34,644 nucleotides of DNA. Source: Pseudomonadales bacterium. GTDB taxonomy: Bacteria; Pseudomonadota; Gammaproteobacteria; Pseudomonadales; Natronospirillaceae. The stretch's first letter is position 1. Every line of letters begins with the position of its first letter. Both the position numbers and the translations under genes were made by a program. Below, one piece after another: positions 25,520-32,896 of this stretch. The stretch lies in contig JALJPK010000038.1 of NCBI GenBank assembly GCA_022968985.1, forward strand, positions 1 through 34,644. Direction: 5' to 3'. Below the pieces are notes generated by a model that saw only the letters and a list, made by a program, of their open reading frames with translations, was not told the DNA's origin and searched no databases.

Positions 25520-26287
25520 TTAGCTGGCAATACCCGCTAAACGATAAGGGAACTGACTGCCCATGCCAATGGATAACGCCTTTTTAAGGCTACGTTGTAG
25601 TAGTCGATGACTATCACCCACCGCTTCACAGATTTCTGCACCATGTGCCATATAACCCGCAATAGCGGCTGACAACACCCCACCTGCACCTTGAAACTCT
25701 TGATCTAAACGAGGCGTTGTGAAGTCTTTTAAGCAACCATTATTAGAATGTAATTGGTTGTGGATTGTTTTGTCTGAGCGAGTGAATCGATTGGTTAGTA
25801 CGTATTCGCATTCGCTTTCTAAAATTAGGTTAATTGCCATTTCTTCGTTTTCAGCAAAAGGAATAATCGATTTAAGTTCCGACGGATTTAATATCGCAAT
25901 AGTGGTTAATGGTAAAATCAAATTGGTATAGGCATCGGCTAATTCACCTTGATCATCAACACTGGTAGGGTCAAATACCACGGGTATATGTCTGTAATCC
26001 ATTAAAATTGAATGCACCGCTTCAATATTTTCAATGCTATTTAAGTCGGCAATTTTGATGACACAAACAGGCATATCTTCTAATACTGCACGTGCTTGCG
26101 CCACTAATGTGCTTGCTGGAATGCTGTGTTGCCATTTTACTTCACGTGAGTCTTTTGCAAATACACCGGTTAAGGCGCTGGTACAGTGAATACCCAAAGA
26201 ACCGAGTGTTTCAATATCGCATTGTAGAGCCGAAATACCGCTTGGGTCGTGGGATGTAAAGGTTAAAACAACTGGAAGTTGATTCAT
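25520..26287 (-). CDS. ThiD-like hydroxymethylpyrimidine kinase family protein
   Basis: A 255-residue ribokinase-fold protein resembling ThiD, which phosphorylates hydroxymethylpyrimidine (phosphate) in thiamine synthesis. The N-terminus LTFTSHDPSGISALQCDIETL corresponds to the substrate-binding DSGGGAGIQADIKT region, and VVFDPTSVDD and LNPSE are typical. Key places differ: the GGAGIQAD run is reduced to SGISALQCD, and the anion-hole GTGC motif reads GAGGVLSAAI, losing the cysteine that ThiD uses. It may be a diverged or inactive kinase with another substrate. The ATG at 26285-26287 (MNQLPVVL) is preferred over an upstream frame extension. No other thiamine gene is nearby. It is divergent from gmk. 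Confidence 0.75.
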   Translation of the reverse strand: MNQLPVVLTFTSHDPSGISALQCDIETLGSLGIHCTSALTGVFAKDSREVKWQHSIPASTLVAQARAVLEDMPVCVIKIADLNSIENIEAVHSILMDYRHIPVVFDPTSVDDQGELADAYTNLILPLTTIAILNPSELKSIIPFAENEEMAINLILESECEYVLTNRFTRSDKTIHNQLHSNNGCLKDFTTPRLDQEFQGAGGVLSAAIAGYMAHGAEICEAVGDSHRLLQRSLKKALSIGMGSQFPYRLAGIAS

Positions 26288-26473
26288 TAAAATGCTCGCA
26301 AGTTGATAAAGGAATGTAACTACAAGTGGTAATAGGCACACATTAAAAATAGCACACAGTGGCCAGTTGTCTAAAAATCGACGGTCAATTTACGACTTAT
26401 TTAACCTTGCTAGAAACAGGCCAGTATCCTATGCTTGCGCGATATATTTTTAATTGTTTGCAGGAGAATGTTT

Positions 26474-27082
26474 TTGGGTCGTTTATATATAGTCTCTGCG
26501 CCATCGGGTGCTGGTAAAAGTAGTTTGTTGAATGCGTTGATTGAGCAAGTGCCCGACGTCAAAATTTCTGTTTCAACTACCACAAGAGCCAAACGTGCTG
26601 GTGAAGAAGAGGGATTACATTACCATTTTGAAACTGTAAAGCAGTTTGAAGTCAAAATTAAACAAGACGAGTTTTACGAATACGCCAAGGTGTTCGACAA
26701 CTATTACGGCACCTCTAAAACATGGGTTGCACAGCAGTTAGAGTCTGGTGTCGATGTTATTTTAGAGATCGATTGGCAAGGCGCGCAGCAAATGCGTCAA
26801 ATACGTGATGACATTATTACGATATTTATTGTACCGCCATCGATTGAAGCATTACATAATCGATTAGTGGGGCGTGGACAAGATTCTGACGAAATTATAG
26901 CCAAACGTATGAGTGAAGCAACAAGTGAAATTTCGCATTATGATGAATACGATTATGTGGTGATTAATGACGAATTTGATCATGCTGTGAATATGATTAA
27001 ATCGATTTTTCAAGCAAACCGTTTAACCTTAGAAGCTCAGCAAAAAAACAATAAAGTATTGTTTGATGATTTGTTAAAGTAA
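26474..27082 (+). CDS. gmk: Guanylate kinase
   Basis: Gmk converts GMP to GDP with ATP, an essential step in GTP supply. The P-loop SAPSGAGKSSL lies near residues 8-18. The GMP-binding region reads STTTRAKRAGEEEGLHYHF, followed by DNYYGTSK and DVILEIDWQGAQQ. At 202 residues it has the normal length. The start is best placed at TTG 26474 (MGRLYIVSAP): AGGAG at 26462-26466 is seven bases away, whereas the in-frame ATG at 26468 directly abuts the ribosome site and would be poorly used. The start also matches the usual Gmk N-terminus. Unlike in many relatives, rpoZ does not follow; the next gene is convergent. Confidence 0.95.
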   Translation: MGRLYIVSAPSGAGKSSLLNALIEQVPDVKISVSTTTRAKRAGEEEGLHYHFETVKQFEVKIKQDEFYEYAKVFDNYYGTSKTWVAQQLESGVDVILEIDWQGAQQMRQIRDDIITIFIVPPSIEALHNRLVGRGQDSDEIIAKRMSEATSEISHYDEYDYVVINDEFDHAVNMIKSIFQANRLTLEAQQKNNKVLFDDLLK

Positions 27083-27159
27083 AAAAGCGTTGAGGTAAGA
27101 AACAAGGCTAACCATGTTTCAAACCTCAAACCTCAAATTTTACGTCATTTCATTGCCTG

Positions 27160-27849
27160 TTAATGCACTCGTTTAATATGGATTACTACTCGGCGATCCA
27201 ACTCTCTTTTTTGTTGAATACTTAATTCTAAATCTGTCGTTTTTGGGCGAGAATCCGCAAATCCCGAGGCAACTAATTGATCTGCCGCTATGTTTTGTGA
27301 CAAAAATGCTTTGACGATATTAGTGGCACGCGACGCACTTAATTCCCAGTTTGAATCAAACTTCTCATTATGAATAGGTATATCGTCTGTGTGCCCTTCT
27401 ACCCATATTTCATAATGCTCTTTAATGTACGGCTGTAATGATCTAGCTAACGACTCAATAACATCTAACGCATCACCAGATAACGTTGCTTGCCCGGACG
27501 GATACAACAACACATTGTTTAATTCGATACTGACACCGTCTTTATTAATTTCTACTTCGGTTAAATCGGTCACACCATTTAATTCAAACGCATTTTCAAC
27601 CATCGTTTTGATGTCTTTTAAGGGGGTGTCTACTGGGCTTTTGGTGACACTTTGCGACAATCCTTCTTTTAGCTCTTCCATCTTGCCTTCGTTTACTTCT
27701 GAAATAGTTAATAACATCACAAAAAAGGCGAGCAATAATGTAATAACGTCAGCAAAAGTGAGTAACCAAACATCACCTTGATCAGGCATACGTGGGCGAC
27801 GGCGCATGGCACTGGGGCGACTAGTTTGTTGTAAGCCTTTATTTTTCAT
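27160..27849 (-). CDS. motB: MotB/PomB-type stator protein
   Basis: The peptidoglycan-anchored half of an ion-driven stator. Its 229 residues begin with a basic cytoplasmic tail. One membrane span follows (about 27-48), LLTFADVITLLLAFFVML, with the ion-binding aspartate (Asp34) in the TFAD context that resembles sodium-type PomB more than E. coli MotB's YADFMTAMMAFF. After a plug/linker region comes the OmpA-like peptidoglycan-binding domain (about 110-229): WVEGHTDDIPI, NWELSASRATNIV and QQKRELDRRVVIHI are diagnostic. It is the last gene of the motor operon, eight bases after motA. PomB-type proteins are usually longer (about 310), so this one has a short periplasmic linker. Confidence 0.93.
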   Translation of the reverse strand: MKNKGLQQTSRPSAMRRRPRMPDQGDVWLLTFADVITLLLAFFVMLLTISEVNEGKMEELKEGLSQSVTKSPVDTPLKDIKTMVENAFELNGVTDLTEVEINKDGVSIELNNVLLYPSGQATLSGDALDVIESLARSLQPYIKEHYEIWVEGHTDDIPIHNEKFDSNWELSASRATNIVKAFLSQNIAADQLVASGFADSRPKTTDLELSIQQKRELDRRVVIHIKRVH

Positions 27850-27857
27850 CTGTATTA

Positions 27858-28655
27858 TTAATCTTTGTTATTACTTAATTGGAAATAAGCTTTGGGACGA
27901 AGTAATGCATTAATGTGATCTTGAATTGCAATCGAGTCGCGTTTTTGCAATACACAAATGATGCCTTCTAAAATCACTTGGTGTCTAAAATATTCGCCTT
28001 CCACTTTATTAAACAAATGAGTTGAACAAGGTTTAAATACTAGCTGTCCTAATAACACTCCGTATAAAGTGGTAATAAGCGCGAGCGCCAAACCTTTACC
28101 TAATGCTGAGATATCACCACCCATTGTATCGAGCATAATAATCAAACCAATGATGGTGCCCACCATTCCAAAACCCGGCGCAAAATTCGCCATGGTTTGT
28201 AAAATTTTTGCGGGATGGGCTTTTCGGGTGAAGTCGGCTTCAATTCTTGCCGAAATTAAATAACGACACTCTTCAATTGAATAACCGGTTTGAATCATTT
28301 CAAAACAATAAGTTAAAAATTTATCTTTTTTATCTTTTGCAGACAAAACCTCTAACCAACTGCCTAATCCTTTTTTACGATAAATCTTACTCCATTCAAT
28401 AATTTTTTTAACGTCTTTGTTTAATACTCGATTAGAATCTTTGTCATCACTTAATGTTTTAGCCATACAAGCAATGGCTTTAAATACGTCCCATAAATTA
28501 TATGAAATTATAGTAGCTGCAAAGGTTCCGCCTAATACAAGTAATAAACTTGAAGGACTTAAAAACATTGAATAAGAATCGGTGCTGGTGGTAATGGCGT
28601 ACATAAATAATAGTGACGCACCAATAAAGCCAAAAAGTGTACTAATTAACGGCAT
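27858..28655 (-). CDS. motA: MotA/PomA-type stator protein
   Basis: The four-span half of the stator, which turns on MotB and pushes FliG. Spans lie near residues 4-24, 33-53, about 160-180 and about 190-212. The cytoplasmic loop between spans 2 and 3 is long and charged, as in MotA, which distinguishes it from the shorter ExbB/TolQ layout. The segment IEADFTRKAHPAKILQTM leads to the span-3 motif ANFAPGFGMVGTIIGLI, whose proline corresponds to the functionally critical MotA Pro173. Span 4 has LALALITTLYGVLLGQLVF. At 265 residues it is close to PomA (about 255). AAGGG lies seven bases before the ATG. It is 27 bases after the FliF/FliG-like gene and eight before motB. Confidence 0.93.
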   Translation of the reverse strand: MPLISTLFGFIGASLLFMYAITTSTDSYSMFLSPSSLLLVLGGTFAATIISYNLWDVFKAIACMAKTLSDDKDSNRVLNKDVKKIIEWSKIYRKKGLGSWLEVLSAKDKKDKFLTYCFEMIQTGYSIEECRYLISARIEADFTRKAHPAKILQTMANFAPGFGMVGTIIGLIIMLDTMGGDISALGKGLALALITTLYGVLLGQLVFKPCSTHLFNKVEGEYFRHQVILEGIICVLQKRDSIAIQDHINALLRPKAYFQLSNNKD

Positions 28656-28682
28656 GGATATCCCTTTTTAACAATGAATAAA

Positions 28683-30602
28683 TTATTCTAATGTGGCTAA
28701 ATCTTGCATGTTAATTTTTCCAAGCGTTATTAACGAACGAATATGTTTAACTATTTGTTTACGTGCCGACTCGATCATTTCTGAGGTAGGTTTGCTATCA
28801 CTAAATTCAATTTCGTCTTTTACAGCTTGTTTTAATTTACTGGGCATTGAATCAAAACAGTGCTGCAATAATGTTTCGTCAACATCCATTAATGCATAAG
28901 CCAATTGTTTACGATCCAAATCAATTAACGCATCTTTTAATGTGGTAGTGGGGGTGCGTTTGATGTCATCAAAAGTGAAATATATTTGGCGAATACGATA
29001 ATACATTTCGGGAGATTGGTTTTTAAGTTGTTGTAAAAATTGATGTTCATTGGCGTTTTTCATATTGTCTAATAAATCAATCATTAAACTGGTGCCATCA
29101 GTATTTAGGTTTTCAAAACTAGGCACAGTTAATGAATGTTTAGCTAAACGTTGTGCCACGTCTTTAAAAGTAGCAATCGGGAACTCACTAAACTGACCAA
29201 TTTCAAAAGCGACTTGGCCTTGTTGTTCGGGAGTTAATTTATGAATAATATCAGCGGCTCTATTTGCGGGTAATTGACTTAAAACCAGCGCCTTAATTCT
29301 GGGTTCTTCTTCTTGTAATAAATAAATAAGTTGATTGTTGTTTAAGCGTTTTAAAAATTGAAAAGGTGCTAAGGTTTGTGATTGTGTTTGGCGCTCATTA
29401 TGCTTGGTGAGTATTAAATGCAGGGCACTTAATTCTTGTATAATACTTTCGTCTTCTAATTGATTGTCGTCTAAATATTGTGAGATTGTCACCAGTTGTG
29501 CTTGCGAAATACTTGGGAATAACCCTCTAAATAACGATCCGCCTAATACAAAATAAGCGCAGGCTAACATTGCTTGATTGTCTTGTTCACTTAATAATTC
29601 ATCTACGCGCAAACTGGTGCGCTCGGGGTGTGATAGCCCAGAGCTTATTATTTCTTGTTTTAACAGTTTTATTTTTTCAGAATAGGTTGAAACATCATTA
29701 GGTTTTTTATGAGTATCACTGTAGTTAGAAGGTGATTCATGCTGATTAGAAAATAAAGCTGTGGTTTGTTTTGTGGTATTTTGACTGCGTTTAATTAATA
29801 AAGCTAATATCATAAAGAATATACAAAAAACCAATATAAGAATCCAAGTTAAGGGTTGGTCCCAAGCAAGTGCAGAGTCTTCTGTTGTTGGTATAGTTGT
29901 CAATGGTTGTGTCGCATCTTTAATTTTTTGTTCGGTCACTGCAATTTCGTCATCAAAATTAATAGTGGGTTCAAAACTTTCTTTAACAAACTCAGTAGGA
30001 AATACACTTATTTTATCACCACGAAACGGATTAATATTCAGTTTGTCTTCAATTAAAAATTTAACAAAATTTAATTGGTCGTTATCAATGTTTTCATCAA
30101 TGACTAAGGTGACCAAAATGTTATCAATTTTAGTTTGTTCGGAAACCAATAAAGATGGGAGTGGTGTCGCTTGATTATTAACTTCTGGTTTTCTATTTTT
30201 AAAATCATCGACGGTTTTATTTAATAAAATTAATGCTTCTGAATCAGGTATATCAACTTTTTCAGGTAATGAAAAAGGCAATCCAGGTAAAGTTATTTCA
30301 TTAACTTTAGGTTGTGCATTTTCTAATAATTTAATCACTTCGGCAAGCGAGGTAATAGTATTACTAAAGTCTTCAGCTGTATTTTGTATTTGTTGAGTAC
30401 GAGTGGACTGCGTAACTAAAATAGGTGAAAGCGCGACATCTATATTAACAATAAAACGATTATGCCCCAAATAAGCAGCCACATCACGCGCCACACGATG
30501 CTCTAATTGACCAACAATATCGAGCTGTTGTATTTCATTAGCAAAACTTTGATTGCAAAAAAAACTGACAATACAAATTATAAATCGATTGATCCACTTC
30601 AT
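28683..30602 (-). CDS. FliF(C-terminal)-FliG fused rotor-like membrane protein
   Basis: A 639-residue inner-membrane protein that reads as part of FliF fused to FliG. A signal peptide (1-21, ending NQSFA) replaces FliF's first span and ring-building domains 1-2. Residues 28-210 match FliF's third periplasmic domain and collar: GQLEHRVARDVAAYLG at the start, a long insert, then NILVTLVIDENI and NPFRGDKISVFPTEF, against FliF's RGDSVNVVNSPF. One membrane span lies at 251-270. Residues 310-495 resemble the FliG middle region (EEEPRIKALVLSQLPANRAA against EHPQ-xxALVLSHL). Residues 515-630 resemble FliG's C-terminal torque domain (YYRIRQIYFTFDDI, LKDALIDLDRKQLAYALM, ARKQIVKHIRSL). It starts at ATG with AGGG eight bases upstream, inside the end of the lipoprotein gene. 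By eye the match is clear; no profile search was done. Confidence 0.8.
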   Translation of the reverse strand: MKWINRFIICIVSFFCNQSFANEIQQLDIVGQLEHRVARDVAAYLGHNRFIVNIDVALSPILVTQSTRTQQIQNTAEDFSNTITSLAEVIKLLENAQPKVNEITLPGLPFSLPEKVDIPDSEALILLNKTVDDFKNRKPEVNNQATPLPSLLVSEQTKIDNILVTLVIDENIDNDQLNFVKFLIEDKLNINPFRGDKISVFPTEFVKESFEPTINFDDEIAVTEQKIKDATQPLTTIPTTEDSALAWDQPLTWILILVFCIFFMILALLIKRSQNTTKQTTALFSNQHESPSNYSDTHKKPNDVSTYSEKIKLLKQEIISSGLSHPERTSLRVDELLSEQDNQAMLACAYFVLGGSLFRGLFPSISQAQLVTISQYLDDNQLEDESIIQELSALHLILTKHNERQTQSQTLAPFQFLKRLNNNQLIYLLQEEEPRIKALVLSQLPANRAADIIHKLTPEQQGQVAFEIGQFSEFPIATFKDVAQRLAKHSLTVPSFENLNTDGTSLMIDLLDNMKNANEHQFLQQLKNQSPEMYYRIRQIYFTFDDIKRTPTTTLKDALIDLDRKQLAYALMDVDETLLQHCFDSMPSKLKQAVKDEIEFSDSKPTSEMIESARKQIVKHIRSLITLGKINMQDLATLE

Positions 30603-30603
30603 A

Positions 30604-31305
30604 TTATTGCCCTACCAAATATTTTAGACTCAGTTCAACAGACTTGAGTTTAGGGTTTAGCTCTAGGGCTTTTTCCCAAGCTAATTTAGCGGCTGATTTA
30701 TTACCTAATTTATATAAAATAGAACCTTTAATTGCATAAGACAGCGCTTGAGTATTATCGCGTTTAATTGCATTTTCTATATCAGATAATGCCCCAATAT
30801 AGTTGTCTTCATAAAATTGTGTTTGTGCGGATACCAAATAATCATTAGCACTAGGACCTTGTTCTAATACAGGAGTCACTGTTTTTTCATTATTTAATTG
30901 TGTTTGAGTTTTTTGAATTTCGGGTGTTAAATCGTCTATTACATCCGATTGGATTATATCATCAGATTCATTTGATGTAATCTGTGTTGATTCATTATTA
31001 TCTTGACGTTCAAGTTGTTTACTTGCCGAGGATTGCTCAGGTAAGTCCATTGTAAAATTTACATTTTCATCACCAGTATCAAGCGTTAAATTAATTTCAT
31101 AACCTGGGCCTTCTTGTTTTATTGCCAAAACACCAAAATCATCTTTTGTTCTTTTAGCTGTACTGGGTTCAGATGCAAACGAAGGTAATGTATTTGAAAA
31201 ATCATCAGGTACTTTTGAGAATGATTCATCCTTTTTATTAGACGAAGAGCATGAATGCAGACTAAAAATAATAATACTTAAATAGATAATGTGTTTAATA
31301 TTCAA
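30604..31305 (-). CDS. TPR-containing lipoprotein of the motor operon
   Basis: A 233-residue lipoprotein with lipobox SLHSC (Cys19), followed by Ser-Ser, which favours the outer membrane by the enteric rule. A polar, acidic and probably disordered linker (about 25-150) leads to two TPR-like helix pairs (about 155-225): YLVSAQTQFYEDNYIGALSD and ALSYAIKGSILYKLGNKSAA, then AWEKALELNPKLKS. TPRs bind partner proteins, here probably others in the operon. The start is TTG at 31303-31305; it overlaps the stop of the upstream gene (TTGA), so the two are translationally coupled. The next start lies one base past its stop, again coupled. There is no flagellar homologue I can name. Confidence 0.75.
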   Translation of the reverse strand: MNIKHIIYLSIIIFSLHSCSSSNKKDESFSKVPDDFSNTLPSFASEPSTAKRTKDDFGVLAIKQEGPGYEINLTLDTGDENVNFTMDLPEQSSASKQLERQDNNESTQITSNESDDIIQSDVIDDLTPEIQKTQTQLNNEKTVTPVLEQGPSANDYLVSAQTQFYEDNYIGALSDIENAIKRDNTQALSYAIKGSILYKLGNKSAAKLAWEKALELNPKLKSVELSLKYLVGQ

Positions 31306-32360
31306 AGTCGATACCCCAACATAATTTCGTAAGTGGCGCCGCCAAAAGTGGACTGTGTAGTATAGTCATCCAAAGCATTCCATGTGATTGTGTTCTCGGG
31401 AGTGTACAAGACACCTAAACTAATAATGCCATTTTTCGCAAATGGGAATTCCAATCCATATTTAAAAATTAATGCTTGGTGTTGATTATATAAACTTTGT
31501 GCTACTTCAATATAAGTACTAGTGGGAATGTATTTTTGCAAAGCCGGAAAATCCAAACTTAAGCGACCCGTAACAGATCCACCCATAAACGGTATGGCTT
31601 CTCTTGAGGTGACATTAGCAAATATTTCAATGCCTAATCCATAATTTAAATGTGGGTAAAATGTAGACGCTTCACGACGACGAAAACCAAATACGGTTAC
31701 TTGGCTGATATTTAAAGTAGGTAATGTATCGGATGTGCGCTCCAATTTAAAACCGATACTGCTTAAGTACACTTCCCATTGAGTAGTTTTAAAATCTTTT
31801 GCAACATCTTCTTCCGTGGTTTTTTTAGCGTATTGATGTGTCCATAAAACTTGGTTGTCTTGTGCTCGAATCAAACGCATATCGATACGATAGCGATTTT
31901 CAATCACCTGAGCACTCCATACAAAAAATGCATCTACCGCAATGGTTTTAGCTAATTTTCGAAGCTGTTGATTACTCTCAATGGCCTTTTCGATTTTGAC
32001 TTGTTCTTCATTTAAAATTACATTTATTTGATTACACTCAACACAGGCCGTCACTGCAAAACGTTTAGTATTTAAAAGTTCGGCCAAAATCTGACCTTCG
32101 ATCATCGTTTTGGTTTGTTTGCTTAGTGTTTTGGATAATTTGTCGTTGCTGTTATATAACGCCACACGTTTAATGCTAGGGGGTAACTCATATAAGTCAT
32201 GAAAAATTAATGATTTTGGATCTTGCATTAAATTAATAAAACCAGAATGCACAACCATATTTATTGGCGCAGGTGGGGTTTGTGCGAACATGTAAAACGG
32301 TGAAATCGCAATAAACAGAGCAAAACATAACGTTTTGAATGGCTTGACAACTTGCAACAT
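31302..32360 (-). CDS. FlgO/TolB-N-like periplasmic domain with outer-membrane beta-barrel
   Basis: A 352-residue exported protein with a signal peptide (1-26, cleavage near MFA-QT). Residues about 60-185 have the mixed alpha/beta pattern shared by FlgO, LpoB, CsgG and TolB N-terminal domains: a strand IKRVALYNS, a helix MIEGQILAELLNTKRF, VDAFFVWSAQVIENRYRIDM and DNQVLWTHQY. Residues about 215-352 alternate polar and hydrophobic residues in strands with aromatics (LNYGLGIEIFANV, GRLSLDFPAL, STYIEVAQSL, FKYGLEFPF, GIISLGVLY, GGATYEIMLGYRL), as in an eight-stranded barrel. It is the first gene of the motor operon, with TTGGAT before the ATG. The family call for either half is tentative. Confidence 0.65.
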   Translation of the reverse strand: MLQVVKPFKTLCFALFIAISPFYMFAQTPPAPINMVVHSGFINLMQDPKSLIFHDLYELPPSIKRVALYNSNDKLSKTLSKQTKTMIEGQILAELLNTKRFAVTACVECNQINVILNEEQVKIEKAIESNQQLRKLAKTIAVDAFFVWSAQVIENRYRIDMRLIRAQDNQVLWTHQYAKKTTEEDVAKDFKTTQWEVYLSSIGFKLERTSDTLPTLNISQVTVFGFRRREASTFYPHLNYGLGIEIFANVTSREAIPFMGGSVTGRLSLDFPALQKYIPTSTYIEVAQSLYNQHQALIFKYGLEFPFAKNGIISLGVLYTPENTITWNALDDYTTQSTFGGATYEIMLGYRL

Positions 32361-32522
32361 AATTTATCCAAAATACTAATAAAAATTTCAGTTAATTACA
32401 GAATAGAACAAAGGGTAAAGATTGCATGAGAAATAAAGCATAAATTATTTAAATATAAGAAGTGACATTTTATTGTCTAAGAGTTTAGAGAAAACGACAA
32501 TAAATATTAAAGGAAAACCAAG
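32361..32522 (-). promoter_or_regulatory. Leader region of the motor operon
   Basis: This AT-rich stretch between the start at 32360 and the inverted-repeat element must hold the operon promoter unless that lies further up. I find no consensus sigma-70 pair and no clear sigma-28 (TAAA...GCCGATAA) or sigma-54 (GG...GC) site. The absence of a flagellar-class promoter is weak evidence against flagellar control. Confidence 0.3.
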
Positions 32523-32716
32523 GGCTATGTTTTAAATTGTTGTTGCAGCTAAAACTGCCAATGTGTATTTGATGGGTTAGATGTAGATCCTACTGGACTT
32601 TTTATCAGTTTTTTATCATCTTTTTTGGCACATCATACTGAAGGTTAAATATTGTTTGAATTCAAGTGGTTATATCTACAACTATAACTACAGCAACACA
32701 ATTTTAAAACATAGCC
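32523..32716. repeat. 194-bp element with long imperfect terminal inverted repeats
   Basis: GGCTATGTTTTAAA at 32523 is inverted as TTTAAAACATAGCC ending at 32716. Pairing continues inward with small gaps (TTGTTGTTGCAGCT against AGCAACACAA), and again at TGTAGAT/ATCTACA near 32580 and 32673. The arms enclose about 140 bases without an ORF. No clear target-site duplication is visible. It could be a MITE-like non-autonomous element or a structured RNA leader. It lies 163 bases upstream of the motor operon. Confidence 0.6.
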
Positions 32717-32745
32717 GTATTATTATGGGTAATATTTATTTAGAT

Positions 32746-32777
32746 TTGAATTATTGAATTATTGAATTATTGAATTA
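32746..32777. repeat. Octanucleotide tandem repeat (TTGAATTA)4
   Basis: Four perfect copies of TTGAATTA, between the inverted-repeat element and the terminator of the DUF1294 gene. It is a simple slippage-prone microsatellite. Confidence 0.95.
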
Positions 32778-32827
32778 GTAATATTTAAATCACTTAACCC
32801 CGTGATAGTTAAACGCTATCTGTATTT

Positions 32828-32864
32828 ACAAAAAAACCAATATCACTCGTTTAATATCGGTTTT
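32828..32864 (-). terminator. Rho-independent terminator of the DUF1294 gene
   Basis: On the minus strand, AAACCGATAT pairs with ATATTGGTTT (one G-T pair) around a short loop, followed by a run of T's (eight A's on the plus strand at 32829-32836). It lies about 33 bases past the stop at 32897. Confidence 0.75.
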
Positions 32865-32896
32865 AGGTTATTGTTTTAATCAACATGAAATAAAAC

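Noticed and set aside
27160-32360. Zorya-type defence system (ZorA/ZorB are MotA/MotB-like)
   Set aside because: No ZorC, ZorD or ZorE helicase/nuclease gene is present. MotA has a normal length without the long ZorA tail, and the neighbours are FliF/FliG-like and outer-membrane proteins.
27160-32360. Ordinary flagellar cluster
   Set aside because: No FliM/FliN, export apparatus, rod, hook or filament gene is adjacent, and FliF lacks its N-terminal half. A flagellar role cannot be fully excluded from this window alone.
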